Assembly: GCA_963855995.1 (NCBI GenBank) | Contig: OY979716.1 | Span: 49,547,379-49,611,378, forward strand | DNA from: Muricea muricata | Lineage: Eukaryota > Cnidaria > Anthozoa > Malacalcyonacea > Plexauridae | Direction: 5' to 3' | Length of the DNA stretch: 64,000 nt | Shown here: piece after piece, positions 45,440 to 57,805 of the stretch | Numbering within the stretch: the first letter of the stretch is position 1 | How the letters are laid out: each line of letters opens with the position of its first letter | Notes under the pieces: model-generated | The model's input: the letters and a program-made list of their open reading frames with translations, nothing else | The model's database searches: none | Told to the model about the DNA's origin: nothing | Translations under genes and position numbers: made by a program

Positions 45440-46558
45440 CCGAAGTTCACATTACGAAGGTAGACGCCCTGAAGCTATACAATTTGTTGATTAGTGGCCA
45501 TCAAAAAGCTTTTTCCAACAAAAAAGAACAAGAAATTCAACAGGAAGTTTCAAAATTATGGAAGGAAATGGAAAAAGAAAACAAAACTCTGCAGGATTTA
45601 GCTTCAGCAACAGAAAAAAAAACTTGGAGAGTGGAAGCAGATCGAATTGCGAAAAGAAAGGAAAACTACTTTCTTTTTGGTCTATGGTATGCGTATTTAG
45701 TATTGTATAAAATATAAACGTAGTACATTTTTTATTAATAAGAAACTTTCATATTAATAAATGAATAAATTTTAATTTGCTATTACATAATCGTAAATTA
45801 TTATTCCCTAATCTGCGAAATTCGTATGAGTAAATTCACAATCACAGGTTTCATCTCAAGTTGAAAATTGCAATTTTGCAAGAACTGGTGCGGTTGAAAA
45901 GCGACCGGTCGCAGTTGAAACTAACAAAGCTGCTATCACTATACAAGATGTCGCGCCCTCAGTTGTGCCAAGCATCAACGAAGTCAAAGATGCTGCAGTG
46001 AATATAAACGAGCCAGACACCCCGAAACAGAAAAAGTTAGAAAAAGAAATAACATCTCTTCAAGCTGACATCATTAACTTGCAACGTAAGGGTGATTCCA
46101 ATACAATGACAAGCAATGATAGAAAGGAATTGCAAGGGGAAAAAAACTACTCAAAGTTATCGAAAAGAGTCTTAGAGCTAGAAAATCTGCAACTGAAAGA
46201 CAAAGAAAATTAAAGCTAAAACGAAAGGATGCAATGGATGAGATTTATCCAATCCTTAGAAAAAAGCTTCGTAGGAAAGACGATGGTACTCGTGGTAGAC
46301 CACGAAAACCAAGCGATTCAAATTCCTCTGCCCAAACAGAGGAAGAACTGCTAAAAACAATTGCTGAGATTGCGTGTACTGGCTCTTCAGCTGATGAACG
46401 TCGGCATTCAGAGATCATTCGCACAATAAATACCCTTGACAAATAACAGACGAGCTCCACAAACTTTCTTGAAGTGCAGTCTATTTACTTATTTTGCCCG
46501 TCGATCTCTAAGTGCTGAAGGGAAAGGACACCTAAAGACGGCACCAGTGCGACTAATT
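45440..46558 (+). pseudogene. Truncated multi-copy protein, coiled-coil plus LLKTIAEIA/GKGHLKTAPVRL block
   Basis: The first exon (about 45440-45690) is charged and helical (DALKLYNLLISGHQKAF, then ESEVSKLW-like region). After an acceptor near 45847 the second exon has PKQKKLEKEITSLQADIINL and ends at a stop at 46211. A frame change then leads to GRPRKPSD, EELLKTIAEIACTGSSADER and IIRTINTLDK, and after another shift SAVYLLILP and RRSLSAEGKGHLKTAPVRLI. This order matches a large cnidarian repeat-associated family I recall but cannot assign to a transposase superfamily. At least three lesions and an abrupt 3' end show a dead fragment. Confidence 0.5.
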
Positions 46559-46682
46559 CTATACTATACATAATTAAAAATTATGTATTAAAAAGTCGTG
46601 CATGCGTGATTGCTTTTTACAAAAGTATACAAATAGCTATAGATAGTATACGTATACGAAACTATTCACTATTTACAATCAC

Positions 46683-46750
46683 CGATGAAGAGATAATTTT
46701 TTTCTTTTTCCAGTGTTCCAACACCAAAAGACTGAGCAAGAATTAGGCAT
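46683..46750 (-). pseudogene. THAP-domain first exon fragment
   Basis: From ATG 46750 the frame reads MPNSCSVFWCWNTGKRKKLS, then LHR, and reaches a donor-like CG-GTGATT. MPxxCxxxxC and the LxxHR step are the start of a C2CH THAP zinc finger. The second half (C and H ligands, AVPTF box) is not present nearby. Confidence 0.5.
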
Positions 46751-46869
46751 TTTGTACTTTTTCTCAATAAAAAAATGTCTTTGAATATATTTCCCGCTAG
46801 AGTTGAAAAAAAAAACGCCCGGGGGTGAAAATATTTTATTGTTAACCCCTTTTTCCACATTCATAGCTG

Positions 46870-48420
46870 GTCAGTGTTCTATACCATAAATTTGTGACGT
46901 AAAAAGGACATATTTTTGCCAAAAGCTGCCAGGTTTTTGAGGACAGCTTTTTGACTGGCAAGGTATTAGAGCCCGATCTTTAGGTATATTAGTAGAGCTC
47001 AGTGGTCCATAGTTTTACCATAGAGGGAAATTGGGAAGCAATTAAGGACTTGTGGGAGTAAACGCAACTTCAATATAGCTAATATTTAAAATGGCACTTG
47101 CATCTTTTTCTTTCAACATGACTGTAGGTTTAAAACGTGTACAGAGTACTAGAAATACCATATAAATGCTGAAAAGATAGGTAAATTGTGTTTCAACAAT
47201 CAGAAGGCAAGTTAAATAATATATATTGTTTGAATTGAATGATGAATTTTACATGTCAAAGTGAAATCTTGTTGTTGTTCGAAGTTATCAAGTGTCGAAC
47301 TGCTTCACATATATGCTGTTTACATGCTTATATTTTGATGTATTCTTGTTATTTTTTGCTATTTAAAACATAGCATGGAAAGTCTGAATAAATAATTCTT
47401 GCTGATTCGCACGAGGCCGAATTTTGCTTTAAAATAGTCAATAAGTGATGTTTTTGTCATATGTCGCTAATGTCGTTCATTTTGACGTTCGAGAAAAGTA
47501 CTTTTCATTACTCAAATTTTAAGCAACCTTTCCAATTCATGTTCTTAACATCATAATCCATCATTGTATCAAGTGCGGGTCTGTTGTCACGATTTGAAGG
47601 ATTTGCCTAGAATTGGCATCTTAACAGGTCTACTATAATCATAGGTAGCCCAGGCTAGGTCACATTCAATATAATGAATATATAATTGCATAAGGTTGGC
47701 AACTATATCTAAGTCTACAACGATACGACATCAGACAAGCGAAAATACTTCGCAAACGTAAATAAAACACCGGAAAAAATTGGAGACCTTAAAACATGAT
47801 AATTTTTCTACAAACCACCGAAAAAACCTTGCTTCAATGCGTGCTAAAAAGCTGAAAAAAAGTTGTGAATATTTCAAGTTTTGATTTTTTTTCCTGTCCA
47901 GATGCACGATGCCACAAGGTGGTAATGTCGTCATTTTTTTAAAAACCAATATGTAATCTGGTTGGTTAAAAAAATAAACAATTTATGACGTAAACTCTTG
48001 AATTCCGAGGGGGGGAGCAGTAATATACAAAACAAAAATTTTAATCGGATTTTGCGATCGAGTAGGCGAAAGTTTAACTTTTTTCAAGGATACGAGAAAA
48101 TAAGAAAATGTAATTCGAAAAGAGTAATTCAGGTACGTATCTTTATGTTGTTTGAACTTATTTAAGATACATATTAAAATGAGAAACACAATACGAGCAG
48201 TAATTTATAGAGTCTACAAATGATCATTGAAACAAAAAGGCAAAGCGAAGTAGCGAAGCATTTTTTTGTTTTTATGTGGTTTAGAAGCCATAAACTCTAC
48301 ACGAACTAGAAAAAATAGGCTCACTTTCTACAACGACATCTGCTTATTTCATTAAATTTAATCTACCATAAAAAATGACACACTCTCATTGTTTTCAACG
48401 ACAGTATACACGTTGGACGA
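46870..48420. other. No gene seen
   Basis: AT-rich intergenic sequence. Reading frames are hydrophobic or low-complexity. No TIR pair or tandem array noticed. Confidence 0.45.
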
Positions 48421-48439
48421 GCAAGAAAACTTTGCCGAA

Positions 48440-48493
48440 ATGGAGGCGAAGCTCTCTAGCCGGCCAAGCGGGTTTTGTAAAGATGTTTTTGTG
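48440..48493 (+). CDS. Possible first coding exon
   Basis: ATG in a good context (CCGAAATGG) opens an 18-codon frame (MEAKLSSRPSGFCKDVFV) ending exactly at a consensus donor GTG-GTAAGTA in phase 0. The region is locally GC-richer than its flanks. No matching second exon was found, so the call is weak. Confidence 0.25.
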
Positions 48494-49240
48494 GTAAGTA
48501 CCTGATGAAAACATGAAACACAGAAAAGTGAACATAAGTCAAAAAACTGATATAATAATCGACCAGAAATCTCTCTTGATCCATATTTCTACTAAGAATA
48601 ACCTAAAAACGCATGTACATGAGTTTAAACGTTGTAAAGTTTATGGAAATTGCATGAAAAAACCTGTAACTAAAGTCGAAGATTAAAAAAACCTCGAAGT
48701 CATTGGGATTCGCAAAAACACTCAACAAATCTTGTATATTCCTGTATTAAACTGGAAAATGATTGAACAAAAGGGTAGGACTTACCAACTAACATCAATT
48801 TTCAATGATCAGTAATCTTTACCATTAAAAATTACTTTAAACAGCTCAAATATCGCATGGCATATTATGAACGGCCATCGTGCAAAAAGAACGCTTCAAG
48901 AAGATGTGCGTGCGCAACTAGCCTTGTTAAAATTCTGTTCTTTGCAACACCGCCGAAAAACGTCTGCGCATGCGCGTGTTTCGACCACACGGAAGTGTCA
49001 AACATGTACTCAAAGGCGACAGTTGGGAAAATTACTCAGTTTGTGTTTTAATTTAGAAGAGTATAAAGCACAATTTTTGCAATCGAAATACAAGAAAAAG
49101 TTGCATTGATTCTAAGGAGCTAAGCTTGTATCTGAAAGCTTTTGAAATTGGTATTTAATGACGATTTTCTTAAATATTATACTTCACATATTTATATATA
49201 TTTACTTAATTTACATTTTGAATGAATGATTCATTCATCT
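48494..49240. other. No certain gene
   Basis: A GC-richer patch at 48870-49010 contains TGCGCATGCGCG-type alternating sequence and a basic 80-residue frame on the plus strand with no recognisable domain. It may be a promoter region rather than coding. Confidence 0.35.
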
Positions 49241-49248
49241 CTTTGAAT

Positions 49249-52200
49249 TTAAGGAAGATATTTCACAAATGTAACTGTACATAAATTTATTGTCTGGCTT
49301 ATTCTAGCCTTTATCCAAGCAAGAAGATGTTCTATCTTATGCATGGGTGTGATCGAAACAGTTGCCCCACTGTTGCGCTCGAAGTCGGCATGGGTATCTA
49401 ATACAATTATGGTGTTCTCCTGCTTCAGAAATGTAATGGTTTTGTCGTTGATGATCACGAAGGCAGCAGAGTTGTTGCTGGAGTCAAAATAGCTGGTCAG
49501 GTGATGAGACAGTGCAGAACTGTTGTCAGCATCGTCTTCTTTAGCAAAACATACGGTAAGCTCTTCATTTAAATCGACTTCCCCAATGCTACAGGCGACA
49601 AAGGGTATCGCTTCTAAGATGCCAGGAAACCTCCCATGAGGAATACAACTGTCGTAGACGTTGTTGCCTCCAAGTATACATGATACCATCACTGTATTCC
49701 AGTGCCCTGATAAAGACTGTGCAGAGTAAAGTTGTAATAGATTTTTGTTCATTAAATAAGTCTTAGCTAGTAGCAGTGCAATCAAGGTGCAAGCATTGCT
49801 CCCCATACGACCATTGATGGTACTCTGTGACACACCGAACGAGAAAGACCAAATTGTAAAGTCATCCATAGCTGTCGCCTTGACTTGAATTCCACTCAGT
49901 GGTGCTGCTGAAACAGTTGTGCCACTTGTGCTGTTATCCTTTCCTCGTAGTGAATTGTTCAATTTCGGAAGTCGACAGCTGTTTTTATTATGTCCACATT
50001 CCTTGCAGATTGTGCAGTGCCTTTTTTGTTGAAATGGCTTTACCTGGCTTTTGGGTGGGTTTATGAGGGATTGGTGGTTGTGAAACGTTAACATCTGGTA
50101 ATTCCATTTTAACAAATTCTTTCCATTCATTTGACTGGTAGAAGTTGTAATCCTTACTTGTTGATATGGTAACAGGTGGCTCAATTTCATCTTCATCATT
50201 AGATATATCATTACTGGTGGGCAGTGTTTCGGAGTCATGATGAAGCAAACTACTATTGAAGCTCTCTGCCAATTCTTCAACTTTCATGGCTAGAGGAACT
50301 TTGCATAAACTGGCATTGATTCTGGTTCTCCTCGAGGCAGGTAGCATGACAAGTATGGAAGCACCTAAGTCGTACAGCATTGCTCACACTTTCATCGGTG
50401 CATGTGGAGAAGTTGCAGACTGTGTGTTTATCTAGCTGGAGCTTCTGGTTGTATTTGTCATGTGCATAGGATACAGGTAAGCATTTGCTGTCGATCGTAG
50501 TATTGCAAAACGATGGTAGCGTGAACTTTGGCTTGCCTTTCAATTTACCCTTAGATGTGACTTTGCGAGGAACCTAAAACAATGAAATTATAATGCTACT
50601 ATCATCTTTTACACAGTATAAAATGCCTGACATTGTCCCACAAGCAACAAGAGATTTGTGGGGGATTTTACTTCGGATAGGCTCTGACTTGCAAGATCCA
50701 CATTCCACAGAGTGAACTTGGCTGCTTTACATAGGTATAAACCTACCTGCTTGATCTTAGTTAAGTTTTTTGCAATGCACTGGAATTTGTGAATTAGAAA
50801 TTCTGCAGCTTTTCCAGCCAGGAGAGTGTGGTCTTTCTCACTGGTTCCTCTTTGGTACTCTGGAGCAAAGTGGTGTTGAAATGAATTTTCATGGGTTGCA
50901 TCACTGATTACTTTTGCCCTCTGGGTTATAACGTTTGGTGGATCAGAGGGAGTGATATTACTAGGCAACTTTGAGTGCCATATTTTTACTTTTTTCTCTG
51001 TAAAGACAGTAAGCCAATTTTGCTTGGTGGAATAGTATTCTGGGAAAAATTCTTTTTGGTGTTGTGTTTCGCACAGCATTGAGAGTGTTGATTTATCATA
51101 ATGTCGGCGTTGCCAGCAGATGAACAAGATTAAAAATCTGTGCATGATTGTGCATAATTATTAAAATCACCATCTCGAAATACTACATTGTAATGATAAA
51201 ACAGAAGGGGTAAAATCTCATCTAACAGGTGTAACATCATGACAAATTCAATGTCTTTGCACAACTTAAATTTCTTCAACACTATTTCTCGGATTAGTAG
51301 CCATCCTGAAAAGGCAGCAGTGGTGACAATTGAGGTTTAGAATGGCTTTGGGTTTGCTGGCAAATCTTTCCTGAAGAGATGCTTGTACAACTCAGTGAAA
51401 AAGAAATGAAACAGTAGGACAGCGTCCTCTGTGGCATTCAGTATGACATGAAATGCTCCTTGTTCTGGTATCATTGAATTCAATGGAGAGCTATCTTCAG
51501 ACTCTGCAATTAGCTTCTTGACAAAGTCACCTGGTGAAGGCATAACAAACGTCTGTAGGTATTGGCATCAGCAGATTTAAGATCTTGTTCTGATTCTGTT
51601 ACAAGGATACATGAGTTGAGTTGGCTTAAGGACTGGCCATTTAATTCATTATAAACCCTAAAACAAGATAACAAAACAAATTGTATTGCATACTGCATAC
51701 ACTGTGTATGCTTGTGCAGTTGTTTGGTATTTCACTCTTCTTAAAAATGTAATTTCTTGCATTAATTACAAAATTTTTGTTAATTTTTACCTGAATTGAC
51801 TTACTTGTTTGTTTATCATTTCAGTGTTCACATTGTGATGGGTTGGTGGTAGAGACTCCAGGTAAGTAACAGAGTGGTTTTTTAAGGCTTTTGTCATGAT
51901 TTCCTGTGCTGTTTCAATTTTAATACCACCTTTGCAAATAAGATTATTGTCATCCTTGTGAACTTATACCACACTGCGCCTGTTGTCTTGACTTTCAGGG
52001 AGCGGAATAGCTGGTATATTTTGGATGTCTAGTAAGTTTGAAGCCATGTGTGATGCAGAACTTAATTTGAAACTAGTTTGAAGTTTGATAGTTTGGATGT
52101 TGTGAAAATCATCAATCAAGTTTACTATTAATTGTTCGTTCTACGTAATATAAAAATATCTGACTTAGTCAGAAAAGTTTTTTGAAAAAATATTGTCTAG

Positions 52201-53854
52201 CTTGGTTCACCACAATTTAATTGTGTATTTGCAAAAAAAATTGAATATGCTGCACCTGCAATGCTTGTTGGACTTTATTGTAGGACAGTCTCATGATTTT
52301 CCTGAACTGTTTTTTTTTGTGTATGTCTGTTGCTCTTGGTGTTAAACTACATCCGAGCATTGTGCCGACTGTTTGACCTGACTTTGATAGGCTGTGACAG
52401 GATAAGAAAAGCCCTGCATCTTTTTGCATTGTGCTTGTCTTTTGAGATCTATAATAAACTACCCTGTATTAGTAGACACAGTGCAAAATGTAAGCATGTA
52501 TGGTTGAAGGTTCTCATACTGGCAAACATTGACTGCTTGCTGTTACTGTCAACCAGGATGCTGTCCTGAATAATGTAATATCAGATAGATTAACATACAT
52601 TAGCAAACACCCCTTGCTTGAAATATGAAAGAACATGTAAGATTGCCACAGTTCTCTGAAGATTCTTCATATGTCATTTTTCCGTTATAGGTCGTTTCTG
52701 GTTGTCTTCCATGCACAGAAGGATTTTGTCAAAAAGAGTTGGGGCATATCTGTCAGCAAACAATTTCATTGAAGGATCGTACAGGCTGGAGTTAGATTCA
52801 ATCCCATTGTGGTATCGGTACAATGCAATCTGAAATTTGGCAACCAAGTCTGGAAAGTCACCGTCTGTGTAAATTTAAAGGTAAATTTTAATTAGATATT
52901 AAAGAACATCATTTCCTATGTGCAACAGAAGTTTCAAGTCTGTCTGGACCTTTCACTTTGTGCACTATTTTTTTCCATGTTTCTTCAGTTAATTTTACTT
53001 CACTCCATTCATTGACTAGAACTGGACAAACCAGAGTGCTTTTTTCAACCCATTTATTGCTGACATTGGGGGATGTATTTTCACTATCACAGTTGACTGA
53101 AAGCTATGAAGAATAACAATTTTCATAAATTGAAGCTGATGAGGTTAATTAAATGGATCTGTTTTGGCAATTAAAACATGGAAATACGGTGTCTTATGGA
53201 AGAACAAATCTCATGTCTGTTATTACAAGCTTCTGTATGTACATGAAATGCACTCCCCATGAAATAGTAAACTAAATTGAAATTTATCTACTGTTAATTA
53301 TGATTATTTACCCTTGGCTTTTTTGATGGGCGAACGTATAATGGATGAGATGCAAAGTTGTCATCAGCACGACTCATACAATTCTTACATATCATTGTTC
53401 CTATTTTGTAGCATTCTAGACTTTTCCCTACTTCATCAAAAACATTACACGACCGTTTGGGACATTTCATTTAATATTTACTATGGTCTGATGTGGGACA
53501 ACAACAAAATTTCTCATTGCATTTGTGGTTGATGTGATGTGAACATGCATAGGAACTTATCATGGTTTGTTGTATTCCAGCTACCCGAAGTTGACCTTCT
53601 GTAAGTCGCTTGTATTGACTTGGGTTTTCATGACTGCCTTTTTTCCTTTCTGACCGACTCCTTGCAAAGATACAGTTTTTGTTCAGTGGCATATTACCTA
53701 TGATGAATTTTAATACATTTATTTCAAAACAGTATATGCTTCTATTGAAACTTAAAGAGGGGTAAAAGTCCCTTCTGGGCATGTGCATACTTTTGTTGAT
53801 GTTCTTGTTATGGTTTACAAATTCACCATAACATGAAGTATTTCCATCAGACAT
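49249..53854 (-). pseudogene. Large multi-exon protein: RING-like, zinc knuckle, papain-like end (decayed)
   Basis: From ATG 53854 downwards: PLNKNCIFARSRSERKKGSH and CSHHINHKCNEKFCCCP; exon 53103-52947 (LVCPVLVNEWSEVKLTEETW); near 52860-52690 (FPDLVAKFQIALYRYHNGIE, DRYAPTLFDKILL); 52429-52217 (FLSCHSLSKSGQTVGTMLGC); near 52140-51780 (NLIDDFHNIQTIKLQTSFKL, HMASNLL); 51145-50620 (FICWQRRHYDKSTLSML, VFTEKKVKIWHS, HHFAPEYQRGTSEKDHTLLA, GKAAEFLIHKF); then a RING-like RLRCFHTCHATCLEENQNQC, a zinc knuckle (CTICKECGHNKNSC) and a C-terminal block with SQSTINGRMGSNACTLIALL and VLDTHADFERNSGATVSI. The Cys and His there could be a papain-fold dyad. Lesions: TAA near 51967, frameshifts near 50320 and 49990. 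The family order is familiar from cnidarian repeats, function unknown. Confidence 0.6.
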
Positions 53855-53961
53855 TTATATTTTCGCGCGATAAATTTGCATAAAACTGAGCGGTGCCAGC
53901 TGGGATATAGGATATCGTATCTGTGATTATGTGTCATTTGGATTGTATTATATTTCACATC
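53855..53961. promoter_or_regulatory. Putative bidirectional promoter of a head-to-head pair
   Basis: Only about 107 bases separate the two divergent ATGs (53854 minus, 53962 plus). The interval holds a TTTCGCGCGATAAA stretch (E2F-like core), a TTTGCAT octamer-like motif and an AT-rich right half. No clear TATA box. Regulatory role is inferred from geometry. Confidence 0.5.
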
Positions 53962-55594
53962 ATGACTGACGACGTAGCAGGCAAACCCTTCACGCTGGAA
54001 GACTTAGAAATAAGTCAAATCGACAAGCTTGCAACACTACCAAACATCGATAATGTTACAATTTGTAAATGTAGTAGCCGGTTTTACTGTTGTCTACGCA
54101 AAAGTGGACGAAACGTTTGTCCTTGTAAAAGCATGGGCAAATATTGTTCGAGTGTGTGTCATGGTGATGATTTTGAGACATGCATGAATCGCCAGACAGT
54201 TCAGGAAAGCAACAGCGATGACTCAGACGTTACAACGGTAAGCTTTGTCTCTTTATGTACTATAGCGCAGACTACAAACTTTTCAACTGTGGTGTGTTTA
54301 TGCAAATCTTTGCCATATATTGGCTCATATGGCTGTCATCCAAATTAGTTCCAACCATGTTGTTTATTACATAGAACAATGATTGTTTGCGACATAGTTT
54401 TATACAAAAGCAAATCTTTGAGATCTATTAATACTGTTTTGCTCTTACTTGTTTTATCATATTCTTTTATCAGTCTGAGTATAGTTTACTGCCTCTGTGC
54501 AGTCTAAAATTAACAAATTTTAAATAATTTGTTTTATAGTCCTCTGTGTTTGAAATGCATTCATCGTCTGAGCCTGATGAGGGACCACAAAAAAGTGGAC
54601 GAGGGAATGGTGCAGGCAAAGGTCGTGGTAGGGGAGCAACCCAAAGAAGGGGCCAAGGGAGTGGTAGTCAGGGGAGGGGACTTCACGCAGAAGTTGATCC
54701 TGTTCAGAACAAACCTAGTCATGAAGAACAAATAGTGGTAAGACAAATCAATTTACGTAAGTTGAATGTAGTATTACCACAGAGTGAAGATTTATATTGA
54801 TTTGATTGTATGGTCACACAATTCTAGTAAAATCCATTGGCAGATCCAGGTAAGTTAAAATAAATTATAGCAGCTTTAAATTCAAAATAACTTTATAACA
54901 ATGTCATAGGTTATGAATTTCAAAAGAATAAAATCTAACCAATGAAGTTGCTTTGAAGGTATTTTAAAATGTAAATATATCCTAGAATGAGTATATATCC
55001 TTGACTTACGCTAGATCCGCCACTGGTAAAATCATTTGGGCCTATCAGTGGAATGTATTATGACAACAAAACCTAAAATTAGTTTTCCTGTTGCACTATA
55101 TTTTTATGGATAGGAAAATAAGGAATGTTTATCCAGTCTTAAGATGTAAATTTTGTCCTAACATATTTTAGAATCTTGTTGAAGGCTCAAATGTTGAGCA
55201 ATTAAGAAGGTTAGCTCTGGAATTATTGAGACGACAACCAGCAGCCTTTGCCGATATGGTAAATGGGGAAATTCCTGGCGGAGACGGATTTGAACCTCCA
55301 AATCCTCTTCCTGACAGAGATTTACCTGAGTGGTGCATGTGTGGGCATTGCATTATGATGCCCACACAAGAAGAGAATAAATGCTGCGCGAGATCAAGGT
55401 GGGCATGTATAACGACAACACCTTTGTTTGCACAGCTGGTTTTGAATGGCAATGTTTTGGATATTGCAATGCGGTATAGGGAGAATTTTTTAGTGCTGGA
55501 CAATGCTCGCAATAATGAGAATTTCCGCCATGCTGCGTACAGACAGTTTGTCCTTTGGCAGCATGGACATTTCCGGTCTGTGGCAAATGTTTAA
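53962..55594 (+). CDS. Three-exon protein: Cys cluster, Gly/Arg linker, P2X7 C-terminal-like domain
   Basis: Exons 53962-54237, 54540-54737 and 55172-55594 are all phase 0, give 298 codons without lesions, and have good borders (ACG-GTAAGC, TTTATAG, GTG-GTAAGA, TTTTAG). Exon 1: CKCSSRFYCCLRKSGRNVCP then CKSMGKYCSSVCHGDDFETC, a probable zinc cluster. Exon 2: Gly/Arg/Gln-rich (GKGRGRGATQRRGQGSGSQG), likely nucleic-acid binding. Exon 3: LPEWCMCGHCIMMPTQEENK, CCARSRWACITTTPLFAQLV, then FRHAAYRQFVLWQHGHF, which aligns with the cysteine-rich cytoplasmic domain of P2X7 receptors. No membrane segment exists, so it is not a channel. The domain's final PSCxxWxIR part is missing, replaced by RSVANV and TAA, suggesting a 3' truncation. 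Confidence 0.7.
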
Positions 55595-55653
55595 TACACC
55601 CATTGTTCGTTTTGTACCTATTTTGTTCAACTCCAGCCACTGTAGTCCATATA

Positions 55654-56972
55654 CACCATTTGCCCTGCATTAAGAGAAAAACTATTACGAATAACACGTT
55701 TTGCATATTCAATAGTGCGTCCCAAATATCAATAACATCAATCAAATATCAATTGTGTACAATGGGAACGTAAATAGAACAACGCTATAATTTATGCCTT
55801 TTTTGAACATTCAAATGAGTGACCCAAACAACAATCGCATGTATTGAAGAATCATTAGTGCCATACAAATAACAATAAGGAAAATTGGAAAACAATGTAT
55901 TATCAATTAACGTAGGTGCTTGTTGGGGTGTTTGTTCTTACAACCGTGTATTGTCACTCAACGAAACTGTACTGCAATGCAAAGTTCATGCAATACTGTA
56001 CATACTACAAGTTGATGGTAATCACCCTTGCTAGGCATCTGGGTAGGTACGACTGCATCAGTCGGAATCAGGCATCACACTTTCCCACAGTCATGGTGGG
56101 TAAATTTCTCTCAGCAGCAGCAATCAAAAAACGTTTGCGATATCCTCACAGGGAAATGTGTGCGTTTTGGGCAGCGTTTCTGTCATTAATCTGATTCTGG
56201 AAGAGAGGACGTGTGATGTCAGCCTTAATATTCGCTTTCAACCAGCTGATAGCTTGCTCGACTAGATTCAGAAATGGAGTGTATGGTGGCAAAGAGTGAG
56301 CATACTCGTTTCGGCGTTCAATAACATCTGCTCGATTTCGCTTGGCTGGAACTCTGTGCCTACAACAATCCATCCAAATGGTTGGCAATTGTGCTCGCGT
56401 GAACAGCCGGACGGTCTTGGAATCGTTCTCTCAATTCTGCATTGATAGCTTCTAAAGTCAACATAGGATTCTTGTTAAGGATTTCTTCGAGGCACTGTCT
56501 CATCTCTTCGTTGACTTTGATATTATTACGACCGCCACGTGGCCTTTCATCTACTCTGTTCTCTCGTATAAAGCGTGTTACAATGCCTCTTTTTACCATC
56601 AACTTGTAGTATGTAGAGTATTGCATGAACTTTGCATTGCAGTATAGTGTAGTTGAGTGAGAATATACGGATGTAAGAATAAATGCTTTAAAAAGTACCT
56701 ATGTTAATTAATAATACATTGTTTTCCAAATGATATTTGAAGTTTCCTTATTGTTATTTGTATCGCACGAATGATTCTTCAATACATGCTATTGTTGTTT
56801 AGTTCACTCATTTGAACGTTCAAAAATGGTATAAATTGTAGCGTTGTTTTATTGACGTTCCCATTATACGCAATTGATATTTGATTGATGTTATTGATAT
56901 TTGGGACGCACTATTAAATATGCAAAACGTGTTATTCGTTATCGTTTTTCTCTTAATGCAGGGCAAATGGTG
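55654..56972 (-). mobile_element. Tc1-like element with ~380-bp inverted repeats
   Basis: TA (55652-55653 and 56973-56974) flanks termini CACCATTTGCCCTGCATTAA and inverse. The inverted similarity continues through GAATAACACGTTTTGCATAT and ATTGAAGAATCATT to the block CATACTACAAGTTGATGGTA (about 56015-56035) and its inverse at 56595-56615, so each TIR is about 380 bp. The central ~560 bp holds a deleted transposase. It lies just 3' of the P2X7-C-like gene. Confidence 0.85.
56146..56626 (-). pseudogene. Tc1-like transposase, internally deleted
   Basis: The N-terminal part (56626-56360) reads KRGIVTRFIRENRVDERPRG, GRNNIKVNEEMRQCLEEILN, then ELRERFQDRPAVHASTIANH, a paired-type helix-turn-helix. 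After a jump near 56375 the frame resumes with VIERRNEYAHSLPPYTPFLN and LVEQAISWLKANIKADITRP, the end of a DDE domain (the LPPYSPxLNPxE box, with LxE here). The middle, including two catalytic acids, is deleted. Non-autonomous copy. Confidence 0.85.
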
Positions 56973-56999
56973 TAGTTAACAGTCAATAGTATTCAAAAA

Positions 57000-57800
57000 G
57001 GTATACAACGAATAGGATAGAAATTCAGTCAAAAAAACGACATCGAAGATAAAAAAAGTAGTGTAATACACAACTTCATGTTGCCAACTGATGTCAGAGG
57101 CGCCACGAAGAATTACAAATTGCTGCTTCAATATCGACATTTTATGCATCAAATAACGTACGTATTTCGCTTAAATCGATATGGGTGTAACTTTAAAGAT
57201 CTTTTCCCCGATAAGCTTAATAAACCATGTATTAATTGTGGTAGAATAAAAAAAAGGTTATAAATAGACACAAGTGTTACACGTTCACTTTTTCGTTCAT
57301 GTTTCTTTGTCGATTTCAGAATTCGTAAAATTGACCAATCACAGCGAAGCACCAAAGTTCTAAACATTTGCCACAGAAAAGACATTTGGAAAAAGGAAAC
57401 AGACGGGTTGTTTCTAGCTGTTGTGTGACCGCCATAAGAGCACGATACTCTTCTCCTAATGGTATATATACTGGCTACAGACCAGCTAGATTATAAGTAT
57501 TTCTTGGTGTGATAATTCTTTTATTGATGATTATTTGTAACAGGTGCTATAAACGTGTAAAAAGCTAAAATTGACCTTGCTCTTTATTACACTTTTATCC
57601 AGTGGTCTAAATTTCATGTTTACTTCATTTTACCGGGCAATCTTTACTAAATCTTTATCTGGGTTTGAGCCTTATTACATACACCATTCATCCTCAGTCC
57701 TTTTTCACATAACTATTGACAAATAAATATAAAAAACAGGCCATTGGTTAAAAATGCAACAAAAAGGTAAGGTATATTTTGCTTGTGATTAATATTATTA
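57000..57800. other. No supported gene
   Basis: A 61-residue plus-strand frame at 57078-57263 (with CINCGRIKKR near its end) has no family match I can name and no clear splice borders. Confidence 0.35.
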
Positions 57801-57805
57801 AAATG

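Noticed and set aside
48857-49109. Basic 80-residue frame in a GC-richer patch
   Set aside because: Two overlapping frames look equally coding, no domain is recognisable, and alternating GC sequence explains the composition.
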